From assembly GCF_030247185.1 (NCBI RefSeq), contig NC_080572.1, forward strand, positions 174,970,975 to 175,034,974: a DNA stretch of 64,000 bases. Reading direction: 5' to 3'. The notes under the pieces are model-generated. The model was not told the origin of the DNA. It did no database searches and saw only the letters and a list, made by a program, of their open reading frames with translations. Made by a program: the position numbers and the translations under genes. This DNA is from Malaya genurostris. Taxonomy: Eukaryota; Arthropoda; Insecta; Diptera; Culicidae. Of this stretch, positions 1 through 9,583 are shown piece after piece (the first letter of the stretch is position 1; the number at the start of each line of letters is the position of its first letter).

Positions 1-559
1 TTTGTTTTCCCCGTTATGCTGATCAAAAATAATATTTGTTTAGTTCTTTGGCAAGAAATATCTTTCGCTATCAATTGTTTAATCGCCAATAAATTATTTA
101 ATTGCCACGTCCCAATAGCTCCGGCAGATTGGTACTTCATATTTCTTGATACATTTTCAATCAGGTTAGCATCTGAAGAACTGAAGGGCCGCAGATTTGA
201 ATTTATTCGCGCTCAACCGTGCCTTTGTAGCGCCAAAACTTTGAAGAGCAAATTCTCGAAACCATGTTTGGAAAGTCCGTTCACTCTATTAAATATAAAT
301 TCGAGTAATTCACCAATGCGTATTTTGATGCTTGTGTCACTTATTCGGTAATATTCGCGGAACTGAAAGCGGCAGCAATAATACTCTCTTAGTAATGCGG
401 ATATCCAAAATGTCGTTACGTCAGTTCTACGATTAGGTACATCTTCGTAACAAAAAGTGTTTGCAATCTAAAATCTAAAGGTAGCTTTAAGAAGCATCTA
501 TGATTCTCGAGTTGATTCAAGCATTTCGAAAAAAATTAGAGTATTGAAAAGATACTGCG
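1..559. other. No gene recognised
   Basis: AT-rich sequence. A 111-codon open frame at 16-351 on the plus strand has no recognisable domain, no compositional sign of coding and no neighbours that would make it a gene; I regard it as chance. No repeat in this stretch was matched elsewhere in the window. Confidence 0.5.
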
Positions 560-900
560 ATCTGTCACTTACGTCACCTATGAGATTACATCTCCCGAAC
601 CGGAAATGCTCGCCATAACTCTTCCAAACTTGATAAATAAGCATAAGTCACTTGTACGATTTTATCTTTGGAACCGAAAAGGACAGCCATTTGACCTTCG
701 AACTTGGTCGCTGTACCAATAATAGCTTTCAAACGGGCCGAAATTTGTTGACATCGATCCAGCCAACTCCGAGTGCAATGAGCGGAGAGAAAAAACTGTG
801 TTGCGACGGTTACGCCACTTATAACATTATGTTTTTTGAAGACGGAAGTGACAGCATGCATTTTCTTCAAATAATGATAACTCGACAAATTAAATTGTAC
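560..900 (+). repeat. CACCTAGTGG-family repeat, internal fragment
   Basis: Contains the family's internal phrases: a stretch like GTCACTTACGTCACCTAT, then ATTACATCTCCCGAACC, then CCATTTGACCTTCGAACTTG and AATAGCTTTCAAACGGGC, in the same order as copies at 5270, 50440 and 53155. Both ends of the family consensus are missing. The phrase GTCACTT..ATAAC recurs near the 3' edge, as in the internally tandem copy at 53155. Confidence 0.6.
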
Positions 901-1201
901 CAAAATTGAATACTATTTTTAAAGAAAAAGGAAATGGATCGATCACTCTAGAAAATGTTCACTGTTAAAATAAGTTGAAACTTTTTTCAAGAATTGGAAA
1001 ACCAATCGAGAAATTAAAATTAAAAAAAACGTCTCTGCAATATTTATTTTTAAAACCTTAACATAAGTTTTTTTAAATATTAACTTAAAGTTCACATTTG
1101 GCGCAAATTTGATTAGTGTGAATTAAAAAATGTAGAAGTTACAACTAGAATAATTTGCCAACATTTGCCAAGCATAATTTTTTTTAATAAAGCATCGTAA
1201 A

Positions 1202-3220
1202 GGGGGGTAGGGTGTAAACGATGAAAAAAATCATAATTTTTGCGAATATTTTCCAAAATTTTCGTTCAACAAAACAAATTCAAATGTTTTGCATGATAAA
1301 AAGCATCATTCGAACACCATTTTGTAATGTTTTCGTAGAAAAATATTGAGAAATAGGTCGGTGAAGAGGTATTTTCGAGGACGCTTCTTAAAAATCATGA
1401 TTTGCGGTGTCCACTGTATCACACTGTATCACAGCGCAGAAGTGAACAAATGAACGCAGCATAGTTAGAGTAGAAGTTTTTCTAGACCCCAACGTTTCTG
1501 TTTGATTTTTTTTTAATTTTTGGTGGTTGTTCAAAGTGAAAACTACACGGAACGACCGAAATTAGCTCTGCGCCTAATTCGTATTACTGTTTTTGAATTA
1601 GTTGATTTTAACAACAAAATTTCCAAAATAACAATAAAATTAGGTAAAATTGAGAATATAATTGCTGAAAAAACTCTTATTTTTAGAGAATGTGTTTAGT
1701 TGGCGAATATTCTGGACACAAACCAGCAATATTTCAATCCAAAACGAAATTCTCATTGACAACTAATTTTGTTTTTAAAATCAGAAAATTTGTTTCTATT
1801 TATTTATCACCAGTTTATTAGCCACAAAATTCATGAGAAGTGTCAAAACAAAACAATCCACTAAAAAGCTAAAAGGGACAGTCTTGTTGAAACTGCTTGC
1901 AAATTGTTTAGATGTTTTACGCATGTGTTACGATATATCCATATATAAATTTCTAAACCGGTATGTAAAAATGACGTAAACTGTTAGTGGAAAGTGTATT
2001 TATTCAGAATTTTTGCGCATTTGAAGCGATTGTGCGTAATAATGTTTTTACGCGGAAGAGTGAAAGTGAGTTTCGAATGTTGCACTCTAATTGTACATGT
2101 CAAATGATGTTTTTTGTATCTTCCAACCTTCCGGGCCACGCCGTTCAATGTACTACTTGTATTCGGTTTTTATTTTCCGAGTGCTCAAAGTTTTCAGTGA
2201 GAGAATCGATTTCGCGAAGTCGAATGAAGAAAACAGCGATTTAGAAGAAAAATGTTCAAAAAGAAGTTTATGTTTCGCTTATATCTTTTTCTCCAATACA
2301 ACATCGTATTTTTACCTGCCAATATAGCAAAGACAACCGCGACTGAAATTTTTTTCGGTAGTAGTGTGCCATCTAGTGGCTAGTAGTCATTACGGTGTTA
2401 GCGTTATTTCGGCGACAGAGCGCCATATAGCTGCAAATTGCAGAAACCAATTCAACCATTTATGTTGGTTGAAAAAAATTAGTTAAATGGATATGAAGTG
2501 TGCATTATCTAAGAAATGACAATTGGTGAATTCAACCAAAAAAATAGCCATTTCAATAAATATTTTATTATTATCAAGAAAATTAGAATTAAAAAATCTA
2601 AATCAGCAAAAGTAAGATTTTTTTAGTTGTCTCAAAAAATAACTAACTAAAATCAGAAAATCAACTAATTTTTTCGCAAAAAGGCTGATATCGGTCTTTC
2701 CGTGTACGATTTTTCACAAAAAAATTGCCGTTTTATAGCTGTTAAACCTCCTCAAAGTAACAAACAACGAAAAGGAAAACGTTATATGTAGAAAGTGTGA
2801 GAAAAATTTGAAAAAAAATGGTGCAGTAGTTTTTGAATGACGATGGACACGGACTTTCAAAACCTGCTTTCGAGGAAAACGCATTTAAAGGCTTTTGTCT
2901 ATAAAATCAATGGAAACAATTAGTTACTCCTAGGGTCTAACATTTTCAAAAAACATATTTTTTTATAATTTACTATAACGAAACATTTCAAGAATGTTAT
3001 GTCAAGTTTTGAAGTCAATCGAAGTAGAAATCTTGGGCCTGTGCGCCGACCTCTTGCTTTTTCGTAGAATGAGATAGCCATAGATAAAGGTCCATAACTT
3101 CCAGAGATTCGTTCCAATAGACTTGAAAATTTCACAGAAAATTCTTGAAATGTTTTACTATAAGAAAATATAAAGAAAATAATAAATGATTTTTCAAAAG
3201 TGTTAGACCCTACCCGCCCC
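1202..3220. mobile_element. TTAA-type TIR element, copy 1 (interrupted)
   Basis: Homologous over its length to the uninterrupted copy at 46266-47159. The left end reads GGGGGGTAGGGTGTAAACG and the right end, inverted, GGGGCGGGTAGGGTCTAACA, an imperfect terminal inverted repeat. The flanks are TAAA on the left and TTAA on the right, where the other copy has TTAA on both sides. TTAA targets are typical of piggyBac-like elements, but no transposase frame is present, so superfamily is inferred only. The copy is split at 1546-2704 by a second element. No convincing coding region; short frames in it are chance. Confidence 0.65.
1546..2704. mobile_element. TA-flanked TIR element inside the TTAA-type element
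   Basis: Ends read CACGGAACGACCGAAATTAG on the left and, inverted, CACGGAAAGACCGATATCAG on the right. TA lies on each side (1544-1545 and 2705-2706). The uninterrupted copy at 46.6 kb reads straight through with a single TA at the same point (AAAACTACGATTTTTCAC), so the boundaries are well supported. About 1.16 kb, AT-rich, no recognisable transposase; an 85-codon frame at 1987-2244 has no known domain. The 2-bp TA target fits Tc1/mariner-like or related transposition; the family is not identified. Confidence 0.75.
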
Positions 3221-3524
3221 TTAATTGACTAGAATATAATTCTTTAGAATGAAATAAATTTGCTCATAACGCCATTTCTTCTAGAAGCAGCCGTTCTAGA
3301 GAAATCCATACTTGAAAGTGAAAAAACTCGGGTTAAACAAAAGTTAGCACGATTTGAATAATGGACCGGTAAAAATACATATGCCCTTTTTATAAATAAG
3401 TTTTGAGTCTTTGGTTTGCCATTCTAAAAACGTGTGCCAAGTTTTATTCAAATTGAAAATAGTCGATTCTGATTTTGCTGATCATTTCTGCTCTATGCTG
3501 ATAATTAATGCTCTATTTAAAAAA

Positions 3525-3593
3525 AAACTCTTCTTAATCCACCTAGTGATGCAATAATGCATTTCTCTTGCCATTTAAATAGTCTCATTAATA
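3525..3593 (+). repeat. CACCTAGTGG-family repeat, 5' part (split copy)
   Basis: Begins with TTCTTAATCCACCTAGTGAT and continues through CCATTTAAATAGTCTCATT, the family's 5' end as seen at 50440. It stops at a TA and resumes at 4507 after the 913-bp insertion at 3594-4506. Confidence 0.7.
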
Positions 3594-3798
3594 CACTCAA
3601 ATAAAAATTCACGTTTGATTTACTTGAAAAATCACGTAAAATGGTTTCAAATGTTAAATTGAATATTTCACGTGACGAAAATGAATGTTATACGAACATC
3701 CCCTAAAATGAATAGAGTCATCACATAAGGTTTACGTGAATTGACCAAACGTCAAACAATCTACGTGAATTTCCAGTGTGAAAAACTCGATTTTGAAA

Positions 3799-4177
3799 AT
3801 GGCGAACAGTGGCTCTCAAAGTGTAAGTAGTGTAAATAATTGCGAGAAATGTTAATTAGTTACAATTTTTCGCTACATCGTCCGGACCATTTCAGTATGA
3901 AAGTTGCCATGTGTTCAACTGGACCGAGTGCCTGCGTGAGTCCGGAAGTTTGCCCGCTGCTACCGAAACAGGCCGATGGTCCTGTCCGAAAAACGAGTTC
4001 AAAATCGGTATGAAGCTAGAGACACTGGAACCATGTAATGCGACTTCAATGTGCATCGGTAGTGTTGTGGGAGCTCTCGAATCTCGACTGCGGCTTCGGT
4101 TGGATGGCAGTGACAACAAAAACGATTTCTGGAGGCTTGTCGATTTGAGATACCACGATGTTATTAGTTACTTTTAA
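3799..4177 (+). CDS. Small MBT-repeat protein, Scm-like, two exons
   Basis: Exon 1 (3799-3822) encodes eight residues from ATG; a 73-bp intron with GTAAGT and TTTCAG borders follows; exon 2 (3896-4177) stays in phase to a TAA stop, giving 101 residues. Residues about 14 to 92 are one MBT repeat: FNWTECL at the front, then NEFKIGMKLE, a proline-cysteine segment, RLRLRLDGSD and NDFWRLVD. These blocks resemble the first MBT repeat of Sex comb on midleg (Scm), a Polycomb-group chromatin protein whose MBT repeats bind lower-methylated lysines. Similarity stops just after LVD and the frame ends in an unrelated tail, so the repeat lacks its C-terminal strand and Scm's second MBT repeat and SAM domain are absent. 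It lies wholly inside the TIR element at 3594-4506. It may be an expressed truncated protein or a captured gene fragment; I cannot tell which from sequence. Confidence 0.7.
3823..3895 (+). other. 73-bp intron of the MBT gene
   Basis: Starts GTAAGTAG and ends CCATTTCAG after a pyrimidine-containing stretch. The exon junction is phase 0 and joins two open frames. Short introns of 60-80 bp are usual in mosquitoes. A retained intron argues against a reverse-transcribed gene copy and for DNA-level capture. Confidence 0.65.
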
Positions 4178-4202
4178 ATGAAATTATATGCTAATTTTCT
4201 GA

Positions 4203-4208
4203 AATAAA
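4203..4208 (+). terminator. Candidate polyadenylation signal
   Basis: AATAAA 26 bp after the stop codon of the MBT gene, followed by T-rich sequence. Reasonable spacing for a functional 3' end, though AT-rich DNA makes chance matches common. Confidence 0.4.
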
Positions 4209-4506
4209 TGTTTTATTTTTCATGGTACTTTTCATTTCATAGATTTATATAAAAATCTCAAATCTCCCTTTTGACTTTAACCAATATATAAAATAGTAAT
4301 TCTCTGGTATCTAAATTTGATATGCACTGATAGGAAAATGTGATATGAACAACACAATACATTTTACCTATGAAACACGTAACTTTTACTGAATTATGCA
4401 TTAAACAGCTTTGAATTGCCAGTCCATTAAAACCTACGTGAAAAGTAGGGTGGAAAATATTCACAAAACTTTTCACGCAACTATAACATGATTATTATTT
4501 TGAGTG

Positions 4507-4860
4507 TACATTAGTAATTACAATCCTCGGTCATTACTATTGTGTGCTTTTCAAATAATGCAATAGTAGGTTTCAAACGAGTCCAAGTCTTTCGAAATCG
4601 ATTCTGTTGTCTCCGTGAAATTTTGTTGCATTGAAAAACACTGGGATTTGTCGGTTAGGTCACATATAACATTACATCTCTCAAACAGGAGATATTCGCC
4701 ATAATCCTTCCAAATTTGATTGACATTGTTAGCTCAAATAAGTTGATCGAAATTCGTTGAATCATTCGGGAAAATTCAGCCTATGAAAAATGTGTGGTTA
4801 GTCGGTTATCTCACTTATATTATTATTATATCTATATCTATATTATATATTACACACTTC
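4507..4860 (+). repeat. CACCTAGTGG-family repeat, 3' continuation of split copy
   Basis: Resumes after the insertion with CATTAGTAATT..CATTACTATTGTGTGCTT..TAGGTTTCAAACGAGTC, matching in order the copy at 50500-50580. Later phrases include GGTTAGGTCACATAT and ACATCTCTCAAAC. The end is decayed. Confidence 0.65.
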
Positions 4861-5269
4861 GAAAAAACCCTGTGATTTTACATCTTATTAGATATACATA
4901 AATGGAGCGTCGCAGTTCACGCAAATTTACGTGGAAGAACATTAAATATTGTGGCTAGAATTTCATAACATGAAATTCGTTTAAATAAAAAAAAATTAAT
5001 ACTGATAGCGAGCGCCGCGACTTCAACCGAGAACCATTGGATCGCAAAGTACATCTGTTAATCGACTGAGTCACAAAAGCACACAACTGCTGGGCTGGTA
5101 AAAGGTGCATTTAAATTCATACAGTCGCACTTGCTAACAGAATGCAAGTTACAGTCGAAACCAGTAATCAAGCTCAAGCTAATCTAACATTAAGTCATTA
5201 AAAATGAAATTTTCCGTCATTTGACAAATTAGGTCTTTATGAATTACATCGTATGAGGGATTAAGTCAC
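4861..5269. other. No gene recognised
   Basis: AT-rich, no conserved frame. An isolated GC-richer patch (GCGAGCGCCGCGACTTCAAC near 5008) has no recognised role. Confidence 0.4.
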
Positions 5270-5757
5270 CTGTATAATTCAGATTTTTTTGGTGTGTATA
5301 TCTTCCGAACCAGAAGTGACAACCATTTGATTTTCGAACTTCCTCCACAATTCAAAAGAAACTTTCAAACGAGCCTAACCTTCTTGAAGTCGGTTGAGCC
5401 ATCTATGAGAAAATTTAGCGGTTAAAAACAACGCGTTTTGTCAATTACGTCACTTATACCGTCATATCCCGAAATCAGATGTCGCAGCCATTTGACTTCG
5501 AAATTGGTCAATGGCCTTATTTTTGCTTTCAAACGAGCCCAAGCTTGTTGAAATCGGTTGAGCCATCTCTGAGAAAATTGAGCGGTAAAAATATCTTCGA
5601 AAAGTGCACACATATACACACATACAAACATACACACTGACGTTTTCCGATCTCATCGAATTGAGTCGAATGGTATATAATACTATCGGTCTTCGAGGCT
5701 TCGTTTAGAGGTCGGTTTCTCCGACACTTCTAATACCTTTCTATAGAGAAAGGCAAA
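5270..5757 (+). repeat. CACCTAGTGG-family repeat with intact 3' end
   Basis: Holds two successive internal modules (AGCCATCTATGAGAAAATT.., then AGCCATCTCTGAGAAAATTG), a CACACATATACACAC-type run near 5608, GATCTCATCGAATTGAGTCG, and the family 3' end CCTTTCTATAGAGAAAGGCA followed by A residues. The last segment forms a CCTTTCT/AGAGAAAGG stem just before GCAAAAAA. Confidence 0.7.
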
Positions 5758-6520
5758 AAACATTAAAACACAGGAAATCCTTATTCATATGTTGCCAAAT
5801 TATGAAAAAAAAAATAGTTCTTGAGTGGAATTCAATAATTGAAGAGATTTTTCTCCTTTTTCAGTGATTCGGTGCACTTTTTTTATTGGTCTAAAATGAA
5901 AAAGTTCTCAGCAAATTATAAATATATTATCGGTATAATTACATTTTTTGTGTCATTTATTTTACCCCGGCTTTAACCATTGTGGTCGTTTACCGGGGCA
6001 AGGTATCATTACACCTACTGCTTGGAAACATTTTTACGTGTCGACTCGAGTGGATAAAACTGTATTTTTAATATCTGTTGGTCGAAATTTAAATGAATTA
6101 AGAAAAATATATAATTTTCCTTGTGTTTTAAAGCTATTATCATGGTTTTCCGTATCAGTATTCCGTATCAATGTGTGTATTCGCATTTAAGAAAGCCTCT
6201 CATAGAATAAAAATGAGTATCGAACCTACTTGCACTCCTCTATTTGGTTCGATAATGCCGTAGAGAAGGTTACTGTGTTAGCTAGTCGACCTTTTGCGGA
6301 TTTATTTTATGCCCCGTTCGCAGATACAAATAAGTTTATATGGACCACAAAAAACTGATGTAATAAATATTAGCAGCATATCGCTGCAGTATTTGGATAG
6401 TCCTAAGTCAACAGCTCGAACAAACCCATGGAATGTTTTTTTGTCGTTTGTTGCAGTATCGAAGTTCTGCAATCGGTAAAAAAAGATTAATTGTTAAGCA
6501 AAGTATAGTGTTTAACCGTT
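5758..6520. other. No gene recognised; stray TTTTACCCC motif
   Basis: AT-rich. An 80-codon frame at 5948-6190 has no known domain. ATTTTACCCCGG at 5959 resembles the motif of the array further right but is out of its 163-bp phase. Confidence 0.4.
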
Positions 6521-6759
6521 GCACAGTGGGGAAAAATAGACCAAAAACGCGACGATTTTTTTGGAGGCATGATACAGCTGACCACAAAGCACATTTTTGG
6601 TGTAAAATGGTCAGTAAAATCGATTCCATGTATTTAGAAGGACCGCACGAAACGCTATCATGTTCATTTTACCCCAAATACCCTTTTTATACTGCATTGT
6701 ATTCAAGCTTAACTATATAACATGAAACCGAAGAACTTTCAGAAGAGCGACTAGAGTGT

Positions 6760-6819
6760 TTCCAATGTAAAAAAGTCTAACAAATCGATTGCATATAGTT
6801 TTATTGACAGCAGAAAACT
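6760..6819 (+). repeat. 60-bp target-site duplication, left copy
   Basis: Identical at all 60 positions to 8536-8595, starting TTCCAATG and ending CAGAAAACT. The first four bases may belong to the LINE's TGATTCC tail, so the certain duplication is 56 bp. It flanks the LINE at 6820-8535. Confidence 0.9.
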
Positions 6820-8535
6820 GGATGTCTTGTATGGTGGCAGAAAGGAGAAGTCGCGACAGTTCAGTCAAAGCTAAATCATTTCCAAAGGATGGTCCTAATG
6901 GCGATGACAGGAGCATTCACGACAACTCCTACTGCTGCTCTAGAGGCGCTACTGTGCATTAAACCACTTCATGTGTTCCTAAAACAAGATGCATTATCTT
7001 GTGCATACCGTCTTAAGGTTACAGGGCTTTGGAACAGTAACCCATTAGATTATGCTACTAGCCACACTCGCTTGTGGTCTCAAATGGTTACGTGGGATGA
7101 GTACTTACTCGCTCCTAGTGACCTAACTCTCACATGCATATTTCCTTTCAAAACATTCAATGTGAGCTATCCTCTTCGTGAGGAATGGTTGTCTGGTTAT
7201 TTGGAACGACAACTTGATGAACACATAGTTTGTTATACGGACGGTTCTCTGTTGAATGGTCGTGCTGGTGCTGGTGTCTACTGTCGTGAAATGAGGCTGG
7301 AGCAGTCTCTTTCACTTGGTAGATACTGTACTGTGTTCCAAGCAGAAAACTACGCAATTCTGTGTGGAGTACAATCGGCGCTTCAGCAGAGGATCTGTGG
7401 TAAACGAATTTATTTTTGTTCCGACAGTCAGGCAGCCTTAAAAGCACTCAGTTCGAATGACTCACGGTCGAATCTAGTGATCGCATGTCGAACTCAAATT
7501 GAAGACCTCAGCATTTCAAATGCTGTTTACTTCTTATGGATACCCGGCCATTCTGGTATTACTGGAAATGAATGGGCTGATGAGTTGGCTAGAGCTGGTG
7601 CAACGAATGGTTTCGTTGGTCCTGAACCAGCTTTACCACTTTCAACTAGTTGGATAAAGCACAAGATTCGTTCTTGGGCTGCATCCAAACATGCCAGCTA
7701 CTGGCGCAGCTTGCAAACTTGCGCTCAGACAAAAGCATTTCTACCAGATTTAAATCTGAAAATGTCAAAGTGTCTACTGCATTTCTCCAAGCACCATTGC
7801 AGTATTCTGGTCAGAGCTCTGACTGGACATTGCAAACTCAATTATCACATGGCTACTATTCAACGTGCTGAGTATTATTCGTGTGACTTGTGTGAATGCG
7901 ATTATGGTACTTCATATCATCTGATATGTAACTGTCCCGCATTGACGCAGCTACGTATCCGGGTTTTTGGTTCTCCATACATGGTTGAGTCTGTGTATGC
8001 GGAGCTAAAATTGAAGGATATTCTCTCGTTTTTTACCCAATGTGGTAAGGATCTATATTCAGAAGGGTTCATCGTTCTTCCTGGAGTGAATGAATGAATG
8101 TTTGGCATCCTTTAGGGGGTACCGAATTTACTTCTGCTTGACATACTGCGAATCGTTCTGCATTCTTCCGGGAGTGCAGAATGGTGTCGCTTTTGTAGGA
8201 TCTCTAAATCCTCTCGGGGGTTGGAGGTTTTATTAACAGCAGACTGTTCGGGACCTCGTAGAGGTTCAGAATTTCCTTCTGCTTCCACTAAATGTGATCC
8301 TCAGCAGATTGTTCAGCATCCCTTAGGGGTGCAGAATTTACTTCTGCTTTTATGTGTTTTTGTGTCGTCAATTTTTCCCATCCTCCTAGTCCAACCCTTA
8401 CCATTTCCTTTCAATCCTTCCCTCTTATATATCGGGAAAATGATGCTATAAACAAATTGATGGCAAGGCACAAATCTCCAAATATCAAGGGGAACGTGCC
8501 ATTTGAGCCAATTTGTTCTGATTCCTGATTCCTGA
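6820..8535 (+). mobile_element. 5'-truncated LOA/I-type LINE
   Basis: Begins abruptly inside the C-terminal part of a reverse transcriptase frame directly after the left target duplication, continues through an RNase H domain and zinc knuckle, a ~440-bp 3' untranslated region, and a tail of TGATTCC repeats before the right duplication. 5' truncation, a non-poly(A) short-repeat tail and a target duplication are normal for target-primed reverse transcription. The identical duplication and undamaged frame suggest a recent insertion. Related fragments lie at 35383-35945 and 38158-38325. Confidence 0.85.
6823..8097 (+). CDS. LINE polyprotein C-terminus: RNase H and zinc knuckle (5' partial)
   Basis: Open without interruption from the insertion edge at about 6823 to TGA at 8095-8097; the first internal ATG is 6889. 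Counting from that ATG, residues about 113-240 form a type I RNase H domain: D118 in YTDGS, E153 in QAENY, D179 in CSDSQAAL, H221 in IPGHSG and D231 in EWADELA give the full catalytic set. A CCHC-like knuckle follows (C332, C335, H344, C349). RNase H removes the RNA strand after cDNA synthesis in I, LOA and related clades. The reverse transcriptase catalytic core and endonuclease are missing through 5' truncation, so it cannot mobilise itself. No frameshift or stop is seen, in contrast to every other LINE here. Confidence 0.85.
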   Translation, partial: CLVWWQKGEVATVQSKLNHFQRMVLMAMTGAFTTTPTAALEALLCIKPLHVFLKQDALSCAYRLKVTGLWNSNPLDYATSHTRLWSQMVTWDEYLLAPSDLTLTCIFPFKTFNVSYPLREEWLSGYLERQLDEHIVCYTDGSLLNGRAGAGVYCREMRLEQSLSLGRYCTVFQAENYAILCGVQSALQQRICGKRIYFCSDSQAALKALSSNDSRSNLVIACRTQIEDLSISNAVYFLWIPGHSGITGNEWADELARAGATNGFVGPEPALPLSTSWIKHKIRSWAASKHASYWRSLQTCAQTKAFLPDLNLKMSKCLLHFSKHHCSILVRALTGHCKLNYHMATIQRAEYYSCDLCECDYGTSYHLICNCPALTQLRIRVFGSPYMVESVYAELKLKDILSFFTQCGKDLYSEGFIVLPGVNE

Positions 8536-8595
8536 TTCCAATGTAAAAAAGTCTAACAAATCGATTGCATATAGTTTTATTGACAGCAGAAAACT
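8536..8595 (+). repeat. 60-bp target-site duplication, right copy
   Basis: Second copy of 6760-6819, immediately after the TGATTCC tail. The composite element resumes directly afterwards with CACTGTACCGTTTTACCCC. Confidence 0.9.
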
Positions 8596-8604
8596 CACTG
8601 TACC

Positions 8605-9583
8605 GTTTTACCCCATTACTTTTCTAGTTATAATACTCAGTTGAAATATGATCTACAATCCAAAAGCAGATCCAATACGATCTATCAATATTGGTTCATA
8701 CTACGTACAAAACATCTGTGATCCAATTAAACACATTGTGAATGACAGTACTAGCCTGTTTACCCCGTTTTACCCCAATTTATATCATAAGTCGTATTTC
8801 TGATTAAACTTTTTTTCGCATACCGAAAGCAGGATGATTGCGGTTGATGAAAATCGATTGATATTACGAAGAAAGTAATAAAAGTAGGATTACAAATGAA
8901 TTCAATGACCGCACGAATCTTGTTATACCGTTTTACCCCAATTTATTTCATAAGCCGTATTTCTGGGTAAACTTTCTTTCGCATACCGAAAGCAGGATGA
9001 TTGCGGTTGATGAAAATCGATTGATATTACGAATTATTTTCCAAATGTGGAGCAAAATCTTAAGACTCAGTTAAAAGATAAATTGAGGTAAAACGGTATA
9101 ACAAGATTCATGCGGCCATTGAATTCATCTGTAATCTTATTTTTAGGGCTTTCTTCGTAATATCAATCGATTTTCATCAACCGCAATCAGCCTGCTTACG
9201 GTATGCAGAAGAACGTTTAACCAGAAAAACGACTTATGAAATAAATTGGGGTAAAACGGGTTAGATAGGCTAGTACTGTCATACCCATTGTGTTTGATTG
9301 GATTACAGATGTTTTGTACGTGATATGAACCAATATTGGCAGGTCATATTGGATCTGCTTCGGGATTATAAATCTGTATTCAACATAAAATTATATTTGT
9401 GGGAAAATTGGGGTAAAACGATGTAGCATGACGTATGCGATCATGGAGACTATCTGTTAATTATTATTTGAGGTTATTTGCGAAAACATAGAACTGTCTT
9501 GTTTAACCATTATTGGTCCAAACACTGATCAGTAGAACTGTTTTTTCTGTAAATCCATGGAAGAAGATGACTGGGGGTAAAAC
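8605..9583. repeat. ~163-bp periodic array with internal strand switch
   Basis: GTTTTACCCC occurs on the plus strand at 8605, 8767 and 8930 and its complement GGGGTAAAAC (or GAGGTAAAAC) ends at 9094, 9257, 9419 and 9583: spacings 162, 163, 164, 163, 162 and 164. With the LINE removed, the copy at 6666 falls 163 bp before the one at 8605. The second and third units share their first ~105 bp closely. Sequence 8605-8946 pairs with 9081-9419 as an imperfect inverted repeat around a ~134-bp centre. No coding sequence. Confidence 0.8.

Larger units (their letters stand above)
3594..4506. mobile_element. TA-flanked TIR element carrying an MBT-domain gene
   Basis: Left end CACTCAAATAAAAATTCACG; right end, inverted, CACTCAAAATAATAATCATG: an imperfect inverted repeat of roughly 22 bp. 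TA lies on each side (3592-3593 and 4507-4508). Subterminal DNA is rich in ACGTGAA/TTCACGT motifs (for example near 3610, 3640, 3670, 3734, 3760 and, on the other side, 4434 and 4470), like the subterminal repeats that transposases bind. Skipping the element joins the flanks into a continuous CACCTAGTGG-family repeat that aligns with the copy at 50470-50560, giving an empty-site comparison inside the window. No transposase; the payload is the gene at 3799-4177. Confidence 0.7.
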
